Below are positions 1-10,885 of a stretch of DNA of 64,000 nucleotides, one piece after another (position 1 is the stretch's first letter; each line of letters starts with the position of its first letter). The position numbers and the translations under genes were made by a program. Source of the stretch: Streptomyces sp. SCUT-3 (lineage in GTDB: Bacteria; Actinomycetota; Actinomycetes; Streptomycetales; Streptomycetaceae); NCBI RefSeq assembly GCF_014083985.1, contig NZ_CP046907.1:938501-1002500 (forward strand), given 5' to 3'. The notes beneath the pieces are model-generated. The model did no database searches. It had not been told where the DNA came from and saw only the letters and a program-made list of their open reading frames with translations.

Positions 1-2058
1 CCGGCCGACTACGCACTGCCGGACTCGCGGTACTTCGTGCCGATCCACAACGGCGCCAACGGGACCGACAACCGGGCGTTGGTGGCGTTCGGCACGAAGG
101 TCCGGGGCACGTGCCCCACCGACACGGCGTGCCCGACCACGCTGGCCACGCAGGACCAGGTGGGCACGACGTTCGGGTTGGCGTACGACAAGTACCGGAC
201 CCGGCTGTTCCAGAGCGCGTTCGCCCGCCGGTACGCCCCGTACGGGCCGCAGGGCGGGGGCGCGATCTACACGGTGCCGGTCGACGGCTCGGGTGCGCCG
301 AAGCTGTTCGCGCGGGTGCCGGACGCCGCGGTGACGCGGCACGACACCGCCAACATGATCAAGGATCCGGGGTTCACCGACGCGCCGGGCAAGGAGAGCA
401 TCGGCGGCCTGGCCCTGTCGGACGACGGCTCCACGCTGTACGCGGTGAACCTGCGGACCCGCAGCCTGGTGAGCTTCGACGCGACGGGGGACACCGCCAC
501 GGCGCCCGGGTCGACGGTCCCGATCCCGGACCCGGGGTGCGCGAGCCCCGACGACTGGCGGCCGTTCGGCCTCCAGGTCCACAACAACACGCTGCACGTC
601 GGCGGCGTGTGCAGCGCGGAGAGCACGCAGCGGCGCGCGGATCTGAAAGCCTTCGTCTCCACCTACGACGGCAAGCGGTTCACCACGGTGCTGAGCCACC
701 CGCTCACGGCCGAACGCGGCAGCGTCTTCGGCCCCGGCGACAGGGCCACCCACTGGAACCCGTGGAACACCGACCTGGAGACGTGGGACGACCGGAAGTC
801 GGGCAACGTCTTCATCGACCCGCAGCCGGAGCTGGCCTCCCTCGCCTTCGCCCGCGACGGCTCGATGATCCTGGGTTTCCGCGACCGGTTCATGGACGTG
901 CTCAGCTGGGGAGGGCTGGATCCCCGCCCGGGGAACGACACGGCGGAAAGCGGCATGTCCGGTGGTGACATCACCATGGTCTGCGCCACTCCCACCGGTG
1001 AATACCACTGGGAGGGCACCGGGAGCTGTCCCAACCACGCCACCCCCGCCAACAACGGCGGCCAGGCCGCCGACGTCGTCGAATACTTCCCGGGCGACTT
1101 CTACGCCAACGCGCACCAGGAGACCGCGCTGGGGTCGGTGGCCTACATCCCGCAGCAGCAGTGGGTCGTCAGCACGGAGTTCGACCCGGTCCGCGACGTC
1201 GCGACCTCGGGGACCGGATACCACGACATCGCGACCGGTGAGGGCCCGGGCAACAACCCGACCGCCAACGGGTTCCAGTTCGTCAGCCGGGCACAAGGCG
1301 GGTTCGGCAAGGCGGGCGGGCTCGGTGACATCGCGTACGCGGCGGCGAACGCACCGGTCCAGATCGGCAACGTCGTGTGGTTCGACGGCGACCGCAACGG
1401 GATCCAGGACCCGGAACACGTACTGCTGCCGGGGGCGACGATCAACCTGCTGGACGCGGACGGCAAACAGGTCGCCACGACCAGGACCAATGCCGCCGGC
1501 GAGTACTACTTCGGCGGTGTCGGCGCCGAGTACGAGCTGACGCCGGGCGCGAAGTACACGGTGCAGTTCGACGTGTGCACCGCGGACACCGGCCAGGTGC
1601 CCGAGCAGCCCCCGGCGAGCGAGCTGAGGTTCACGCTCCCGCGGGCCGGTGCCGACCGTGCGCACGACTCCAATGTGACCCCGCCGACCACCGGGCCGCT
1701 GTGCAACGGCTACGCGCCCGTCACGGCGCCGGACAAGCCGGGCGGGGTCGACCACACGATCGACGCCGGGGTGTACATCCCGAAGCAAGCGCCGACCCCG
1801 ACCCCGACCCCGACTCCCACACCGACACCGACACCGACGCCGCCCGCGGCTTCCGCACCGCCGCCGCCCGCGCCGCCTGCCGACCGCCCGGCGCCGCCTG
1901 CCGACCGCCCGGCCCCGCCGGCCGGTGGAGGCGGGGGTTCGCTGGCGAACACCGGCACACCCGGGCTGACGGAGATGATCGGCATCGTCGGTCTGCTGGT
2001 GGGCACGGGCCTGGTGATCGCGTTCGTGACCCGCAACCGTCACGCCCGGCACCGCTGA
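1..2058 (+). CDS. LAxTG-anchored surface protein with SdrD_B-like domain (5' end outside window)
   Basis: The frame is open from base 1, so the true start and any signal peptide lie upstream. The first two thirds look like a beta-propeller-type secreted module, with repeated strand-rich stretches such as GGLALSDDGSTLYAV. An SdrD_B-like domain follows (about 1360-1780; IGNVVWFDGDRNGIQD, then TNAAGEYYFGGV), a carbohydrate/Ca-binding-like fold common in surface adhesins. A Pro-Thr wall-spanning repeat (about 1790-1840) and a Pro/Ala-rich stretch lead to LANTG at 1942-1956, a hydrophobic segment and an Arg/His-rich tail. LAxTG is the signal for class E sortases in Streptomyces, so covalent attachment to the wall is inferred. 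An 11-bp-arm hairpin lies just downstream. The ligand is unknown. Confidence 0.85.
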   Translation, partial: PADYALPDSRYFVPIHNGANGTDNRALVAFGTKVRGTCPTDTACPTTLATQDQVGTTFGLAYDKYRTRLFQSAFARRYAPYGPQGGGAIYTVPVDGSGAPKLFARVPDAAVTRHDTANMIKDPGFTDAPGKESIGGLALSDDGSTLYAVNLRTRSLVSFDATGDTATAPGSTVPIPDPGCASPDDWRPFGLQVHNNTLHVGGVCSAESTQRRADLKAFVSTYDGKRFTTVLSHPLTAERGSVFGPGDRATHWNPWNTDLETWDDRKSGNVFIDPQPELASLAFARDGSMILGFRDRFMDVLSWGGLDPRPGNDTAESGMSGGDITMVCATPTGEYHWEGTGSCPNHATPANNGGQAADVVEYFPGDFYANAHQETALGSVAYIPQQQWVVSTEFDPVRDVATSGTGYHDIATGEGPGNNPTANGFQFVSRAQGGFGKAGGLGDIAYAAANAPVQIGNVVWFDGDRNGIQDPEHVLLPGATINLLDADGKQVATTRTNAAGEYYFGGVGAEYELTPGAKYTVQFDVCTADTGQVPEQPPASELRFTLPRAGADRAHDSNVTPPTTGPLCNGYAPVTAPDKPGGVDHTIDAGVYIPKQAPTPTPTPTPTPTPTPTPPAASAPPPPAPPADRPAPPADRPAPPAGGGGGSLANTGTPGLTEMIGIVGLLVGTGLVIAFVTRNRHARHR

Positions 2059-2080
2059 ACCGACCGCACAACGGTGTTCT

Positions 2081-2112
2081 GCCCGTCCGCGGCCCGGACG
2101 GCGCGGACGGGC
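2081..2112 (+). terminator. Hairpin after the LAxTG surface protein gene
   Basis: Perfect 11-bp arms (GCCCGTCCGCG and its complement) flank a 10-nt loop, 22 nt after the stop codon. It fits a GC-rich actinobacterial terminator without a U-tract and separates this gene from the next on the same strand. Confidence 0.55.
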
Positions 2113-2234
2113 GGATCACGTCTCGGCCGGTCCACGCGGGCCGGCCCCCTCGTGGTCCGCCACCGGACCGCAGTCCGGCCGCCGCGAGCCCGCGGCGGCC
2201 GGACGGCGCGGTGAACGAAAGGAAGAATCGGAGA

Positions 2235-3053
2235 ATGTCGGCGTCGAACCGCGTGCAGAGCGTGAGAAACCGGCAAGCCGCATCGGGACGTCCGGCCGAC
2301 CGGCGCCGACGGCCGCGGTCGCGCCGGGCCGCAGCAGGCATCGGCATCGCAGCCGTCGCGGTGGCCGCTGTGGCCGCGGTGGCCGCGTTCCTGGTCGTCG
2401 ACGGCGGCTCCGGCGGTCCGCGCCCGCTGACGACGGACGAGGCGAACCGGCTGGCGATCACGCGATTCCGCAACCACCAGGCGCAGGGCCGCGCGGTGAC
2501 GATCACCGTGCCGGGCGCTGCCGGCGGGCTGACCGTCACCGGGTCCGTCGACTACCGGCGCAAGGTCGGTTACGGCGTGGTGCACGGCACCGGGCGCGAC
2601 GAATCCGGCGACGGGCTGATCCGGTGGACGCCCACCTCGGTGCACATCCGTCCGATGGCGGACGCCCCGGCGCACGCACCCGCGTCGCCGCCCCGTTCGG
2701 GCTGGTACGACCGTCCGCTGCTGTCGTCCGGCAGCGCGCTGGACACCTCCCTGTCCATCGCGCTCGGTCTCGGCGGCGACCGGCCGGACAACGCCGAACT
2801 GCTGCCGCAGAACGGCGCCGCCTGGTGGGGGCGGGAGCAGGTGGACGGGCGCCGGGTGGACGTCATGGCCGGACCGTCCTCCCCCGACCGCTCCGGCACG
2901 GCGGGCAACGTGCGCTACTGGATCGGCTCCGACGGCACCATGTACCGCGTCCGCGTCGACGTGGATTCGCAGCCGGAGCCGGTGGTCATCGACTTCGACA
3001 CCCACGCGTACGTTCCGGTCGAGCCGGTACCCGGGACCGCCCCGGCCCGGTGA
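2235..3053 (+). CDS. Membrane-anchored secreted protein of unknown function
   Basis: 272 residues. ATG at 2235 was chosen because AAAGGAAG lies about 10 nt upstream; an in-frame GTG at 2211 is possible. After a basic N-terminus (RRRRPRSRR) comes one hydrophobic segment (about residues 33-56), then an extracytoplasmic domain with many beta-strand-like stretches and paired Trp (AAWWGREQVDG). The overall look, a single-pass anchor followed by an antiparallel sheet, resembles LolA/LppX-like folds, but this is inference. Its stop lies 7 bp from the stop of the convergent lipoprotein gene. No operon partner is evident. Confidence 0.75.
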   Translation: MSASNRVQSVRNRQAASGRPADRRRRPRSRRAAAGIGIAAVAVAAVAAVAAFLVVDGGSGGPRPLTTDEANRLAITRFRNHQAQGRAVTITVPGAAGGLTVTGSVDYRRKVGYGVVHGTGRDESGDGLIRWTPTSVHIRPMADAPAHAPASPPRSGWYDRPLLSSGSALDTSLSIALGLGGDRPDNAELLPQNGAAWWGREQVDGRRVDVMAGPSSPDRSGTAGNVRYWIGSDGTMYRVRVDVDSQPEPVVIDFDTHAYVPVEPVPGTAPAR

Positions 3054-3060
3054 CCGCTGT

Positions 3061-4416
3061 TCAGGGCGTCCGCACCAGCGCGTTCGCGGCGAGCAGGGAC
3101 GCCGGCGGCAACCGGACGCCCTCCGTGCTCGGCAGGTCCGGGACGGGCGGGACGACGGTGGCGCCCGCCGTGGCGGCGTCGGGGAACTGCGGCTGCGGAG
3201 CAGGCGCCGCGACCTCGGTGAACGGGACACCGCCGGGTGCCGTCGGCGCCGCCCACGTGCCGGCCGGCGAGGACTCCCCTGCCGGGAGCGGGCAGGCCGC
3301 GGTCGTCGCGAGCCGGGCGGGCACGGTGGTGCGCAGATCGTTGCCCCGCAGGCAGTTGCCCCGTCCCCGCGTGGCGGTGGGGAACGTCCAGCCGATGTCG
3401 ACGCCGTTGCCGGTGAACGTGTTGTCCACGATCCGGTTGCCGACGGGAGGTATGTCGGAGGTCGCGGTGATCACCAGTCCGGCGTTGCGGTTGCCGGTGA
3501 TGCGGTTGCGGACGAACCGGTTTTCGCTTCCGCCGTCGATGCCGGCGCCGATGCCCCACCCGCCGTCGGCCTGCTCCGGGGTGGCCGTCTGCTGGTTGGC
3601 GGCGATCAGGTTGCCCGCGACGACGGAGCCCTTCTGCGGGAGCAGTTTCTCCTGGTGGTTCGAGTTGGTGGTGAGTCCGACCCGGTTGCCGACCAGGCGG
3701 TTGCCGACCACGTACATGTCCCCGCTGGCGTTGGTGCCTTCGTAACCGACCGCGTTGAGTTCGGCGACGTTGTCCCGCACCACGATGTTGCAGGGCTTGC
3801 ACTGGCCGACATAGATCCCCGAGTCGGCGCTGCCCGACGCGTACGAGTGCTCGATGACACCGTTCCGGGCGGAGAACGCGTAGATGCCGTACAGGCCGTT
3901 GCGGGTCGCGGTCACGTGGGAGACCAGGAACGACTTCAGGAAGGTGACGGGCTCGTCGCCGGTGTCGTAGCCGCCGCTTCCCCCCGGCAGGCCGGCTGCC
4001 GCCTTCGCCGAACCGGTGACCAGGATCCCGTTCTGCGTGTTGTTCCGCACGGTCAGGTTCTCCACGGCCACCCCGGGCGCCGAGACGACGACGCCGTTCG
4101 GCTGCTGCAACCGCCCGTCGACGACGACCTTCTCCCGGGACGAACCGCGAAGGGTGATGCGCGCCGTGTCGATCCTCACCGACTCGTGGTACACGCCCGG
4201 CGCGACCAGCACCAGGTCACCGGGCCGCGCCAAGGACACCGCGTCCGAGATCGTCGGGGCGTCCGCAGGTACTTCGATCGTCACGTGCGCACCGGCCGGA
4301 CGCCGGCCCTTGCCCGATCCTCCGCCGCCGTCGCCGCCACCGTCGCCGCCGCAGCCTGCCACCAGTGTCAGCGTGCCCGCTAACGCCGCCACCGCGCGAA
4401 GAGTTGATCGAGGCAT
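3061..4416 (-). CDS. Right-handed beta-helix (NosD/pectate-lyase-like) lipoprotein
   Basis: 451 residues. The start at 4416 (MPRSTLRAVAALAG) gives a proper lipoprotein signal peptide with lipobox LVAGC (Cys22); the open frame extends to 4524 but earlier starts would spoil it. After a Gly/Asp linker the protein has a parallel beta-helix signature: ADAPTISDAV and GDLVLVAPGVYHE, then many short turns with regularly spaced Asn and Gly (VVRDN, VVGNRLVGNRVG, VDNTFTGNGV). The family includes periplasmic copper-site protein NosD and polysaccharide lyases, so binding or cleavage of a surface polysaccharide is possible. The substrate is not visible. It is divergent from the DyP peroxidase gene (87 bp between starts). 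Confidence 0.8.
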   Translation of the reverse strand: MPRSTLRAVAALAGTLTLVAGCGGDGGGDGGGGSGKGRRPAGAHVTIEVPADAPTISDAVSLARPGDLVLVAPGVYHESVRIDTARITLRGSSREKVVVDGRLQQPNGVVVSAPGVAVENLTVRNNTQNGILVTGSAKAAAGLPGGSGGYDTGDEPVTFLKSFLVSHVTATRNGLYGIYAFSARNGVIEHSYASGSADSGIYVGQCKPCNIVVRDNVAELNAVGYEGTNASGDMYVVGNRLVGNRVGLTTNSNHQEKLLPQKGSVVAGNLIAANQQTATPEQADGGWGIGAGIDGGSENRFVRNRITGNRNAGLVITATSDIPPVGNRIVDNTFTGNGVDIGWTFPTATRGRGNCLRGNDLRTTVPARLATTAACPLPAGESSPAGTWAAPTAPGGVPFTEVAAPAPQPQFPDAATAGATVVPPVPDLPSTEGVRLPPASLLAANALVRTP

Positions 4417-4503
4417 GGGCCCAGTCTGGCACGCCGCCCAATTCCCCACCAACATCACAAGATTGACGGGCACGCACGATTCGGGTGTGGCATTCTGCAC
4501 CCC

Positions 4504-5655
4504 ATGCGTCGAGCCGATCACCACCCGTCACGCCGCATGTTCCTCAATGCCGCCGGCGCCGTGGCGGCCGCCGGGTGCGCATCGGGCTCGGTCCGGCCGG
4601 ACCGGCACGCCCCTGCCCCGAAGGCCACGCCGACGCCGGTTCCGGCGACGGGCCGTCACCAGGCGGGCATCGTGCTCCCCCGGCCGGCCCAGCCCAACCT
4701 GCTCGCCGTGGTGGCCGACCTCGGTGCCTCCGTGGCTCCCGGCCCGTTGCTGGCCGAACTCGGCAGGGCCGTCCTCTCACTCACGGCGGGGACCGACACG
4801 CGGCTGCTGGGACTGCCGCCGGGCGACCTCACCGTGACCGTCGGCGTGGGCCCCCGGCTGGTGCGCACGGCCGGGGCCTCGCTGCCCGGCACGGCCGACC
4901 TCCCGCGATTCTCCCGCGAGCGGATCGCCCCGCAAGCACGCGGCGGCGACCTGCTGATACAGATCTGCGCCGGCGACGCGCTGCTCCCGCCGGTCGTCGC
5001 CGCCGCGCTCCTGGACCAGGCCGGCGACCGCGTCCGCGAACGCTGGCGCCAGTCCGCACGCCGCGGTACGAACGTGTCCGTCGGCAACGGCCTCACCGCG
5101 CCGCGCAACCCGCTCGGCTTCATCGACGGCATCGTGGGCCCGCACACGACCGCCGAACAACAACGCGACCTGTGGCTGGCGGGGCCCCCTGCGGTCGCCG
5201 GCGGCACCCTCGCCGTAGTGCGGCGCATGGAACTCGACCTGCCGCGGTTCGCCGCCCTGCCCGTGGCCGAACAGGAAGCGGTCCTCGGACGGCGCCGGGC
5301 CAGCGGCGTCCCCCTCTCGGGCGGCACCGCCGCATCGGGCCCGGAACTCGGGGCCAAGACACCGGACGGACGCTATCTCGTCCCCGCGGACGCCCACGTG
5401 CGCAGGGCGCACTCCACCGTGGTCGGGGTCGGGCACATGCTCCGCCGCTCCTACAGCACCGACGAGCCCGCCCCCGGCCTGCTCTTCATCAGCTTCCAGA
5501 ACGATCTGCGGACCTTCACCGCCACCCTCACCCACATGGACGCCTCCGACGCGCTGCTGCCCTTCACCACCACGACCGCCGGCGCGACATTCCTGATCCT
5601 CCCCGGCTTCAACCGGCAACACCCGCTCGGTTCGCAGTTGTTCGGACGATCATGA
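4504..5655 (+). CDS. DyP-type haem peroxidase, Tat-exported
   Basis: 383 residues. The N-terminus has a twin-arginine motif (SRRMFL) followed by a hydrophobic Ala-rich stretch ending near a Cys (AAAGCASG), so Tat export, possibly as a lipoprotein, is likely. The DyP family GxxDG motif is present as FIDGIVGP, whose Asp is the distal catalytic residue. The haem-binding C-terminal half carries HVRRAH and the conserved FISFQNDLRTF and LILPGF segments. DyP enzymes oxidise dyes, phenolics or haem with peroxide; EfeB-type members act in iron acquisition, but no efeU/efeO neighbours are seen. The first codon has no clear ribosome site, so a leaderless transcript is possible (TTGACG at 4463). Confidence 0.88.
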   Translation: MRRADHHPSRRMFLNAAGAVAAAGCASGSVRPDRHAPAPKATPTPVPATGRHQAGIVLPRPAQPNLLAVVADLGASVAPGPLLAELGRAVLSLTAGTDTRLLGLPPGDLTVTVGVGPRLVRTAGASLPGTADLPRFSRERIAPQARGGDLLIQICAGDALLPPVVAAALLDQAGDRVRERWRQSARRGTNVSVGNGLTAPRNPLGFIDGIVGPHTTAEQQRDLWLAGPPAVAGGTLAVVRRMELDLPRFAALPVAEQEAVLGRRRASGVPLSGGTAASGPELGAKTPDGRYLVPADAHVRRAHSTVVGVGHMLRRSYSTDEPAPGLLFISFQNDLRTFTATLTHMDASDALLPFTTTTAGATFLILPGFNRQHPLGSQLFGRS

Positions 5656-5664
5656 TCAGCTCGG

Positions 5665-5691
5665 GGGCGGGGGGCCGCAGTCCCCCCGCCC
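5665..5691. terminator. Bidirectional hairpin between convergent genes
   Basis: 10-bp arms (GGGCGGGGGG and complement) with a 7-nt loop lie between the DyP stop and the septum-formation-protein stop. Convergent genes suggest it serves both. Confidence 0.5.
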
Positions 5692-5779
5692 TGCCCGCCG
5701 GTGTGCACACGGCGACGCACGGCCTGCCGTCCCGGCACCGCCGGCCGTCCGGCCCGCCGTGTCCCGCGGCTGCGACCCG

Positions 5780-7084
5780 TCAGAGTGCGGGGGCGTCCTC
5801 CATGTCGGTGGCGAGGTCGAGCGCCTCGCGCACCTTCTGCGCCTGCTTCTGGCCGGAGTGGTCGTAGGCGGTCCCGTAGGAGAGGTAGAAGTCGTCGGCG
5901 GTGGTGGCCCTGCCGGCCCCCTGCCAGCCGGGCAGGCCCTTCTCCAGTTCGGCGACGAGCTCCGTCACCTGCTTGCCGGCCTCCGGCGACCAGTCGTCGG
6001 CCTTCAGGTCGCGCACCGCGTCGGCCTGGGCCTTCGCCGCGCGCGCGGCCCACTCGGTGTTGGCGGTGAGGTCGTCCTCGGGCTCGGCCTCCGGGGTGGC
6101 CAGCTGGACGTCGTAGAGGGGCTTGACGGCCTCGAGGTAGGCGGTCTGCTCGTCGGTGAGGGTCGTCCCGTCCTGGCGCAGCGAGCCCTCGAGCCTGTCC
6201 CCGGAGCTGCTGAGGAAGCACAGGACCTCGCGGTCGCCCCTCGCCCAGCTCGTGCTCTCCGGGTGGTAGTAGGCCACGTCGACGTCGTCCGCGTAGGACC
6301 AGGTGTCCATCATGTAGCCGCTGACCAGTTTCATGCAGCGGTCGTCCGCGATCTTCTGGACCTCCTCCATCCCGGGGAAGGAGGAGTGGCCCTCGATGTC
6401 GAAGGTCGCGTACGCCTCGCCGTCGTGCGGCTCGTCGCAGGGGACGAGCCCGACACGGAGCTCCGACTGCCTGCCGTCCGCGTCGTCGATCCGGCCGGCG
6501 GCACGGCCGTTGAAGCAGTCCCCCTTGCGGATGTCGAAGACCGAGGCGGAGGTCGCCTCGTCGACCCTGCCGTCCTCCCCCCGCTCCGGCTCGGAGAGGG
6601 CGGCGACGGTGAGGCCCACGGTCGCCAGCAGGACGACCGCGCTCGATATCGCCACGGCCGCCACGGCCTGCCCCTTGCCGCGCTGCCCGCTGCGGGAGAT
6701 CCGGACGAGCGCGACGATGCCCAGGACGAGCGCGATCGGTGTCAGGCCGACGAGGAACGACATCACCAGCGCCACGATCGCCAGGGGGTCCATGCGCGGC
6801 AGCGGCTGCGGCTGGAAGGGCGGCGGGGTGCCGTACGGCCCCGCCTGCTGCCCGGGGTACGGGCCGGGGTACGGACCGCCGGGCTGCCCCCCGTACGGAC
6901 CGCCGGGGTGTCCCCCGTACTGCCCGGTCTGCTGACCGCCGTACTGCCCGGCCGGCTGCCCGTCGTACGGGCCGGCCTGCTGCCCGCCGTACGGGCCGGT
7001 GCCTCCCCCGGTCGGTGGCGGCGGAAAGCCGGTGTTCCCACCGGCAGCCCCGGGATTGCCCCGGGGATCACGCGTGTCCGGCAT
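5780..7084 (-). CDS. DUF4190/septum-formation family membrane protein
   Basis: 434 residues from ATG 7084 (MPDTRDPRGN). Residues about 10-95 are a low-complexity Gly-Pro-Tyr-Gln tail (PYGGQ repeats). Two transmembrane helices follow (about 100-122 and 133-157) with the DUF4190 look (LAIVALVMSFL, then VLGIVALVRISRSGQRGKG). The extracytoplasmic part has a Septum_form-like module: KGDCFNG near 185 and VPCDEPHDGEAYATF near 215-229, two Cys likely disulphide-bonded, then another Cys pair (DRCMKLV and REVLCFL). Family members are found in actinobacteria and are linked by name to septum formation, but a molecular role is not established. The repetitive N-terminus is predicted cytoplasmic. Confidence 0.8.
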   Translation of the reverse strand: MPDTRDPRGNPGAAGGNTGFPPPPTGGGTGPYGGQQAGPYDGQPAGQYGGQQTGQYGGHPGGPYGGQPGGPYPGPYPGQQAGPYGTPPPFQPQPLPRMDPLAIVALVMSFLVGLTPIALVLGIVALVRISRSGQRGKGQAVAAVAISSAVVLLATVGLTVAALSEPERGEDGRVDEATSASVFDIRKGDCFNGRAAGRIDDADGRQSELRVGLVPCDEPHDGEAYATFDIEGHSSFPGMEEVQKIADDRCMKLVSGYMMDTWSYADDVDVAYYHPESTSWARGDREVLCFLSSSGDRLEGSLRQDGTTLTDEQTAYLEAVKPLYDVQLATPEAEPEDDLTANTEWAARAAKAQADAVRDLKADDWSPEAGKQVTELVAELEKGLPGWQGAGRATTADDFYLSYGTAYDHSGQKQAQKVREALDLATDMEDAPAL

Positions 7085-7188
7085 GGCCGTACGAACTCCT
7101 CGCGTCTTGGCGGTCGGTGTGTGGGGGGACGGCGGTCCTCCGGTCGCACCGCCGGGGGCCAAGACTTCCACACCGCCCCGACAGCCCG

Positions 7189-7770
7189 TCACCCGGTTTC
7201 CTGCTCCGACCGGCCGGCTGTTCCGCAAGGCCCGGAGAGCTGATCGGTGTCGCTCGTGTCCCCGTCCTTCCAGCGGCAGAACGGCTCGAGGCGGAAGACG
7301 GCGGGAGCCACCGTCTCCAGGGACCGGGCGAACTCCACCGCCAGTTCGGCGGCCATGGCCTCCAGGTCCTCGCGCCTGTGCACCTCCTCCTTCGGAGGGG
7401 AGTTCGGATTCCTGTGGTCGAAGCACTTCACGACGACCTCGCCGCCCGCCGGTTCGAAAAGGAGGGTCCGGTCCACTCCCTGCGGGTACAGGTAGATCTC
7501 CACGGGAGTCCCGGACCGCAGCCCCTCGACGAGTTCAGGAAGCTCCTCGACGAACGAGGACATGTCGTAGCCGATGTCGAACCCCCAGTCCTGCGTTCCG
7601 AACCCTCCGATGCGGAACCGGGCGTCCGTCTTCGCGAGGGCGCTGCAGGCCGTCATGGCCAGGTAGACGTAGTCCTCCGGATCCTCGAGGGGTTCGTCCT
7701 CCCACGTCTTCCGGACAGGCCCGGAGGGCGGAACGAAGGAGAAGCCGAAAGACCGCCGTGCGTCCGTCAT
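7189..7770 (-). CDS. Hypothetical protein (possible immunity-type fold)
   Basis: 193 residues. GAGGAG lies 7 nt before the ATG. It is an acidic, soluble protein without signal peptide or membrane helix. It starts TDARRSFGFSFVPPSGPVRKTW, contains a Gly/Tyr/Asp-rich centre (GFGTQDWGFDIGYDMSSF) and ends with a Cys (EPFCRWKDGD). I do not recognise the family. Small acidic soluble proteins like this are often immunity proteins, but no toxin gene is adjacent. The neighbouring 7895-8614 gene on the same strand is also unknown; a 124-bp gap with a hairpin separates them. Confidence 0.65.
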   Translation of the reverse strand: MTDARRSFGFSFVPPSGPVRKTWEDEPLEDPEDYVYLAMTACSALAKTDARFRIGGFGTQDWGFDIGYDMSSFVEELPELVEGLRSGTPVEIYLYPQGVDRTLLFEPAGGEVVVKCFDHRNPNSPPKEEVHRREDLEAMAAELAVEFARSLETVAPAVFRLEPFCRWKDGDTSDTDQLSGPCGTAGRSEQETG

Positions 7771-7894
7771 CGAATCCGCTCCTCACGGGAAAGGGAGCAG
7801 CGTCCGGGCCGCCCTGCGCATCAGGATGCACCTTGCCTCCGGAAGCAGCCGGGGCCGCCTCCGGAGGCGCATCCGCGCGTGGGAGCGGACTCCC

Positions 7895-8614
7895 TCACGG
7901 GTGGGGCTGGGTGTGCTTCAGGCGGACGGGGAAGGACTCGACCAGGGTGCCCCATCCGGCACCGGGAAAGTGGACGGTCGTCCACGAGCCGTCGGCGAAG
8001 CCGAATTCGAACTCCCCCGCACGCACGTCGCGTCGGTCGCGCAGCCACGTCACCTGCGCGCGTTCCAGACTCAGGCCGAGCACGGCCTCGCCCGGCTCGC
8101 CGCTGAAACGGGCCTGCTCGACGTACACGACGTGGAGCCGCAGTTCGGTGAGCAGCAGGACGCACGCCACACCCGTGGAGGCCACGGGCGCCAGCGCCGC
8201 GGCCATGGTTCCCGCCGTGCTGCCCCATCCCCCGAAGAAGGGCTTGCCCTTCTGCCGTTCACGGTCCTGCCAGGCCTCGTACAGCCTGCCGGGAGCGTCG
8301 GCCGGGTTCAGGCTCACGCCCGAGAGGAGCGCAGCGCCGGGCAGGCCTACCCGCACGAGCCAGTCGCCGGGCGAGTTGCGGCCCTGGAAGACCGCAGGCC
8401 GGTGCTTCTTCGGCGGAACGGGCATGTGACAACCGGGGACCACGCCGTGGCTGTCGAGAGCGTTCTCCCCCGGCGGCAGTGCCTGTGCCGCCAGCCTGCG
8501 GACGTCGGCACCGACCGGCTTCAGCCGGGTGCCGCCCATCCGCAGGGCTCCGAGGATGTTCACCTGGGTGAGGGTACCTTCACCGGCTGCCGATGCCGGG
8601 GGCTTGTCACGCAC
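7895..8614 (-). CDS. Hypothetical protein
   Basis: 239 residues from a GTG at 8614 with GGGAG 6 nt upstream. It contains a weak hydrophobic stretch around the middle (TAGTMAAALAPVASTGVACVLLL) and a C-terminal half with alternating strands ending FPVRLKHTQPHP. No signal peptide is seen. The pattern (a central Gly/Ala-rich hydrophobic piece, then about 90 residues of strands with GEFEFGFADGSWTTVHFP) resembles PH-like domains that follow a hydrophobic patch, but this is weak. I do not recognise the family. Confidence 0.65.
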   Translation of the reverse strand: MRDKPPASAAGEGTLTQVNILGALRMGGTRLKPVGADVRRLAAQALPPGENALDSHGVVPGCHMPVPPKKHRPAVFQGRNSPGDWLVRVGLPGAALLSGVSLNPADAPGRLYEAWQDRERQKGKPFFGGWGSTAGTMAAALAPVASTGVACVLLLTELRLHVVYVEQARFSGEPGEAVLGLSLERAQVTWLRDRRDVRAGEFEFGFADGSWTTVHFPGAGWGTLVESFPVRLKHTQPHP

Positions 8615-8689
8615 GTGCTTCTCCCGGGCGTCGAGAAACCGGGGCGGCTCCGGCTGCCGTATCGGTTCGGGCGGTCGGAGAGGGCGGAA

Positions 8690-8735
8690 ACCGGAGGGGC
8701 CGGGCGAGCCACAAGGCTCGCTCGGCCCCTCCGGT
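8690..8735 (-). terminator. Strong hairpin after the ctaD operon
   Basis: 21-bp arms with one G.T pair and a 4-nt loop (ACAA) lie 22 bp past the stop of the small membrane protein gene. It is the likely end of the ctaD transcript. Confidence 0.65.
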
Positions 8736-8756
8736 CCTGTCCGTCCGCCGCGTCCC

Positions 8757-9101
8757 TCAGCCGGTGCCGGCCAGGAGCAGCACGAACACGGTGGTGAGGG
8801 CCGGGATCACGGCCGCGGCGGTGCACCAGGTGGCCAGGCGCAGCTGCCGGTAGCGCTCGTTGTACTCGCCGCGCAGCTCGGTCGCGCGGTCGGCTATGCG
8901 CTCCAGGGTCTGACGGGTCAGACGGCGGCGGTCCTCGGTGTACAGGCGCACGATCTCCTCGCGCTGGCCGCCGGTGAGCCAGGGCATGCGGGCGGCGAAC
9001 TCCTCGGCGTCGTGGCGGGCGCTGCTGCGCTCGGCCTCCAGCAGCAGGTAGCCCTCCAGCTGGTTGATGCCGTCGGAGGCTTCCTGTCGGGTGGCGGACA
9101 T
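8757..9101 (-). CDS. Small membrane protein downstream of ctaD
   Basis: 114 residues from ATG 9101, with GAGGAG just upstream. The N-terminal two thirds are helical and charged (EASDGINQLEGYLLLEAERSSARHDAEEF and a long Arg-rich helix). One hydrophobic helix of about 22 residues lies at the C-terminus (TWCTAAAVIPALTTVFVLLLAG). It lies 35 bp after the ctaD stop on the same strand and ahead of a strong hairpin, so it is probably co-transcribed. A link to oxidase assembly is inferred from position only; no known subunit family was recognised. Confidence 0.75.
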   Translation of the reverse strand: MSATRQEASDGINQLEGYLLLEAERSSARHDAEEFAARMPWLTGGQREEIVRLYTEDRRRLTRQTLERIADRATELRGEYNERYRQLRLATWCTAAAVIPALTTVFVLLLAGTG

Positions 9102-9136
9102 GGCGGACTCCTCTCCTCGGATGGGCGGTGCGCCGG

Positions 9137-10885
<1,749 letters not shown>

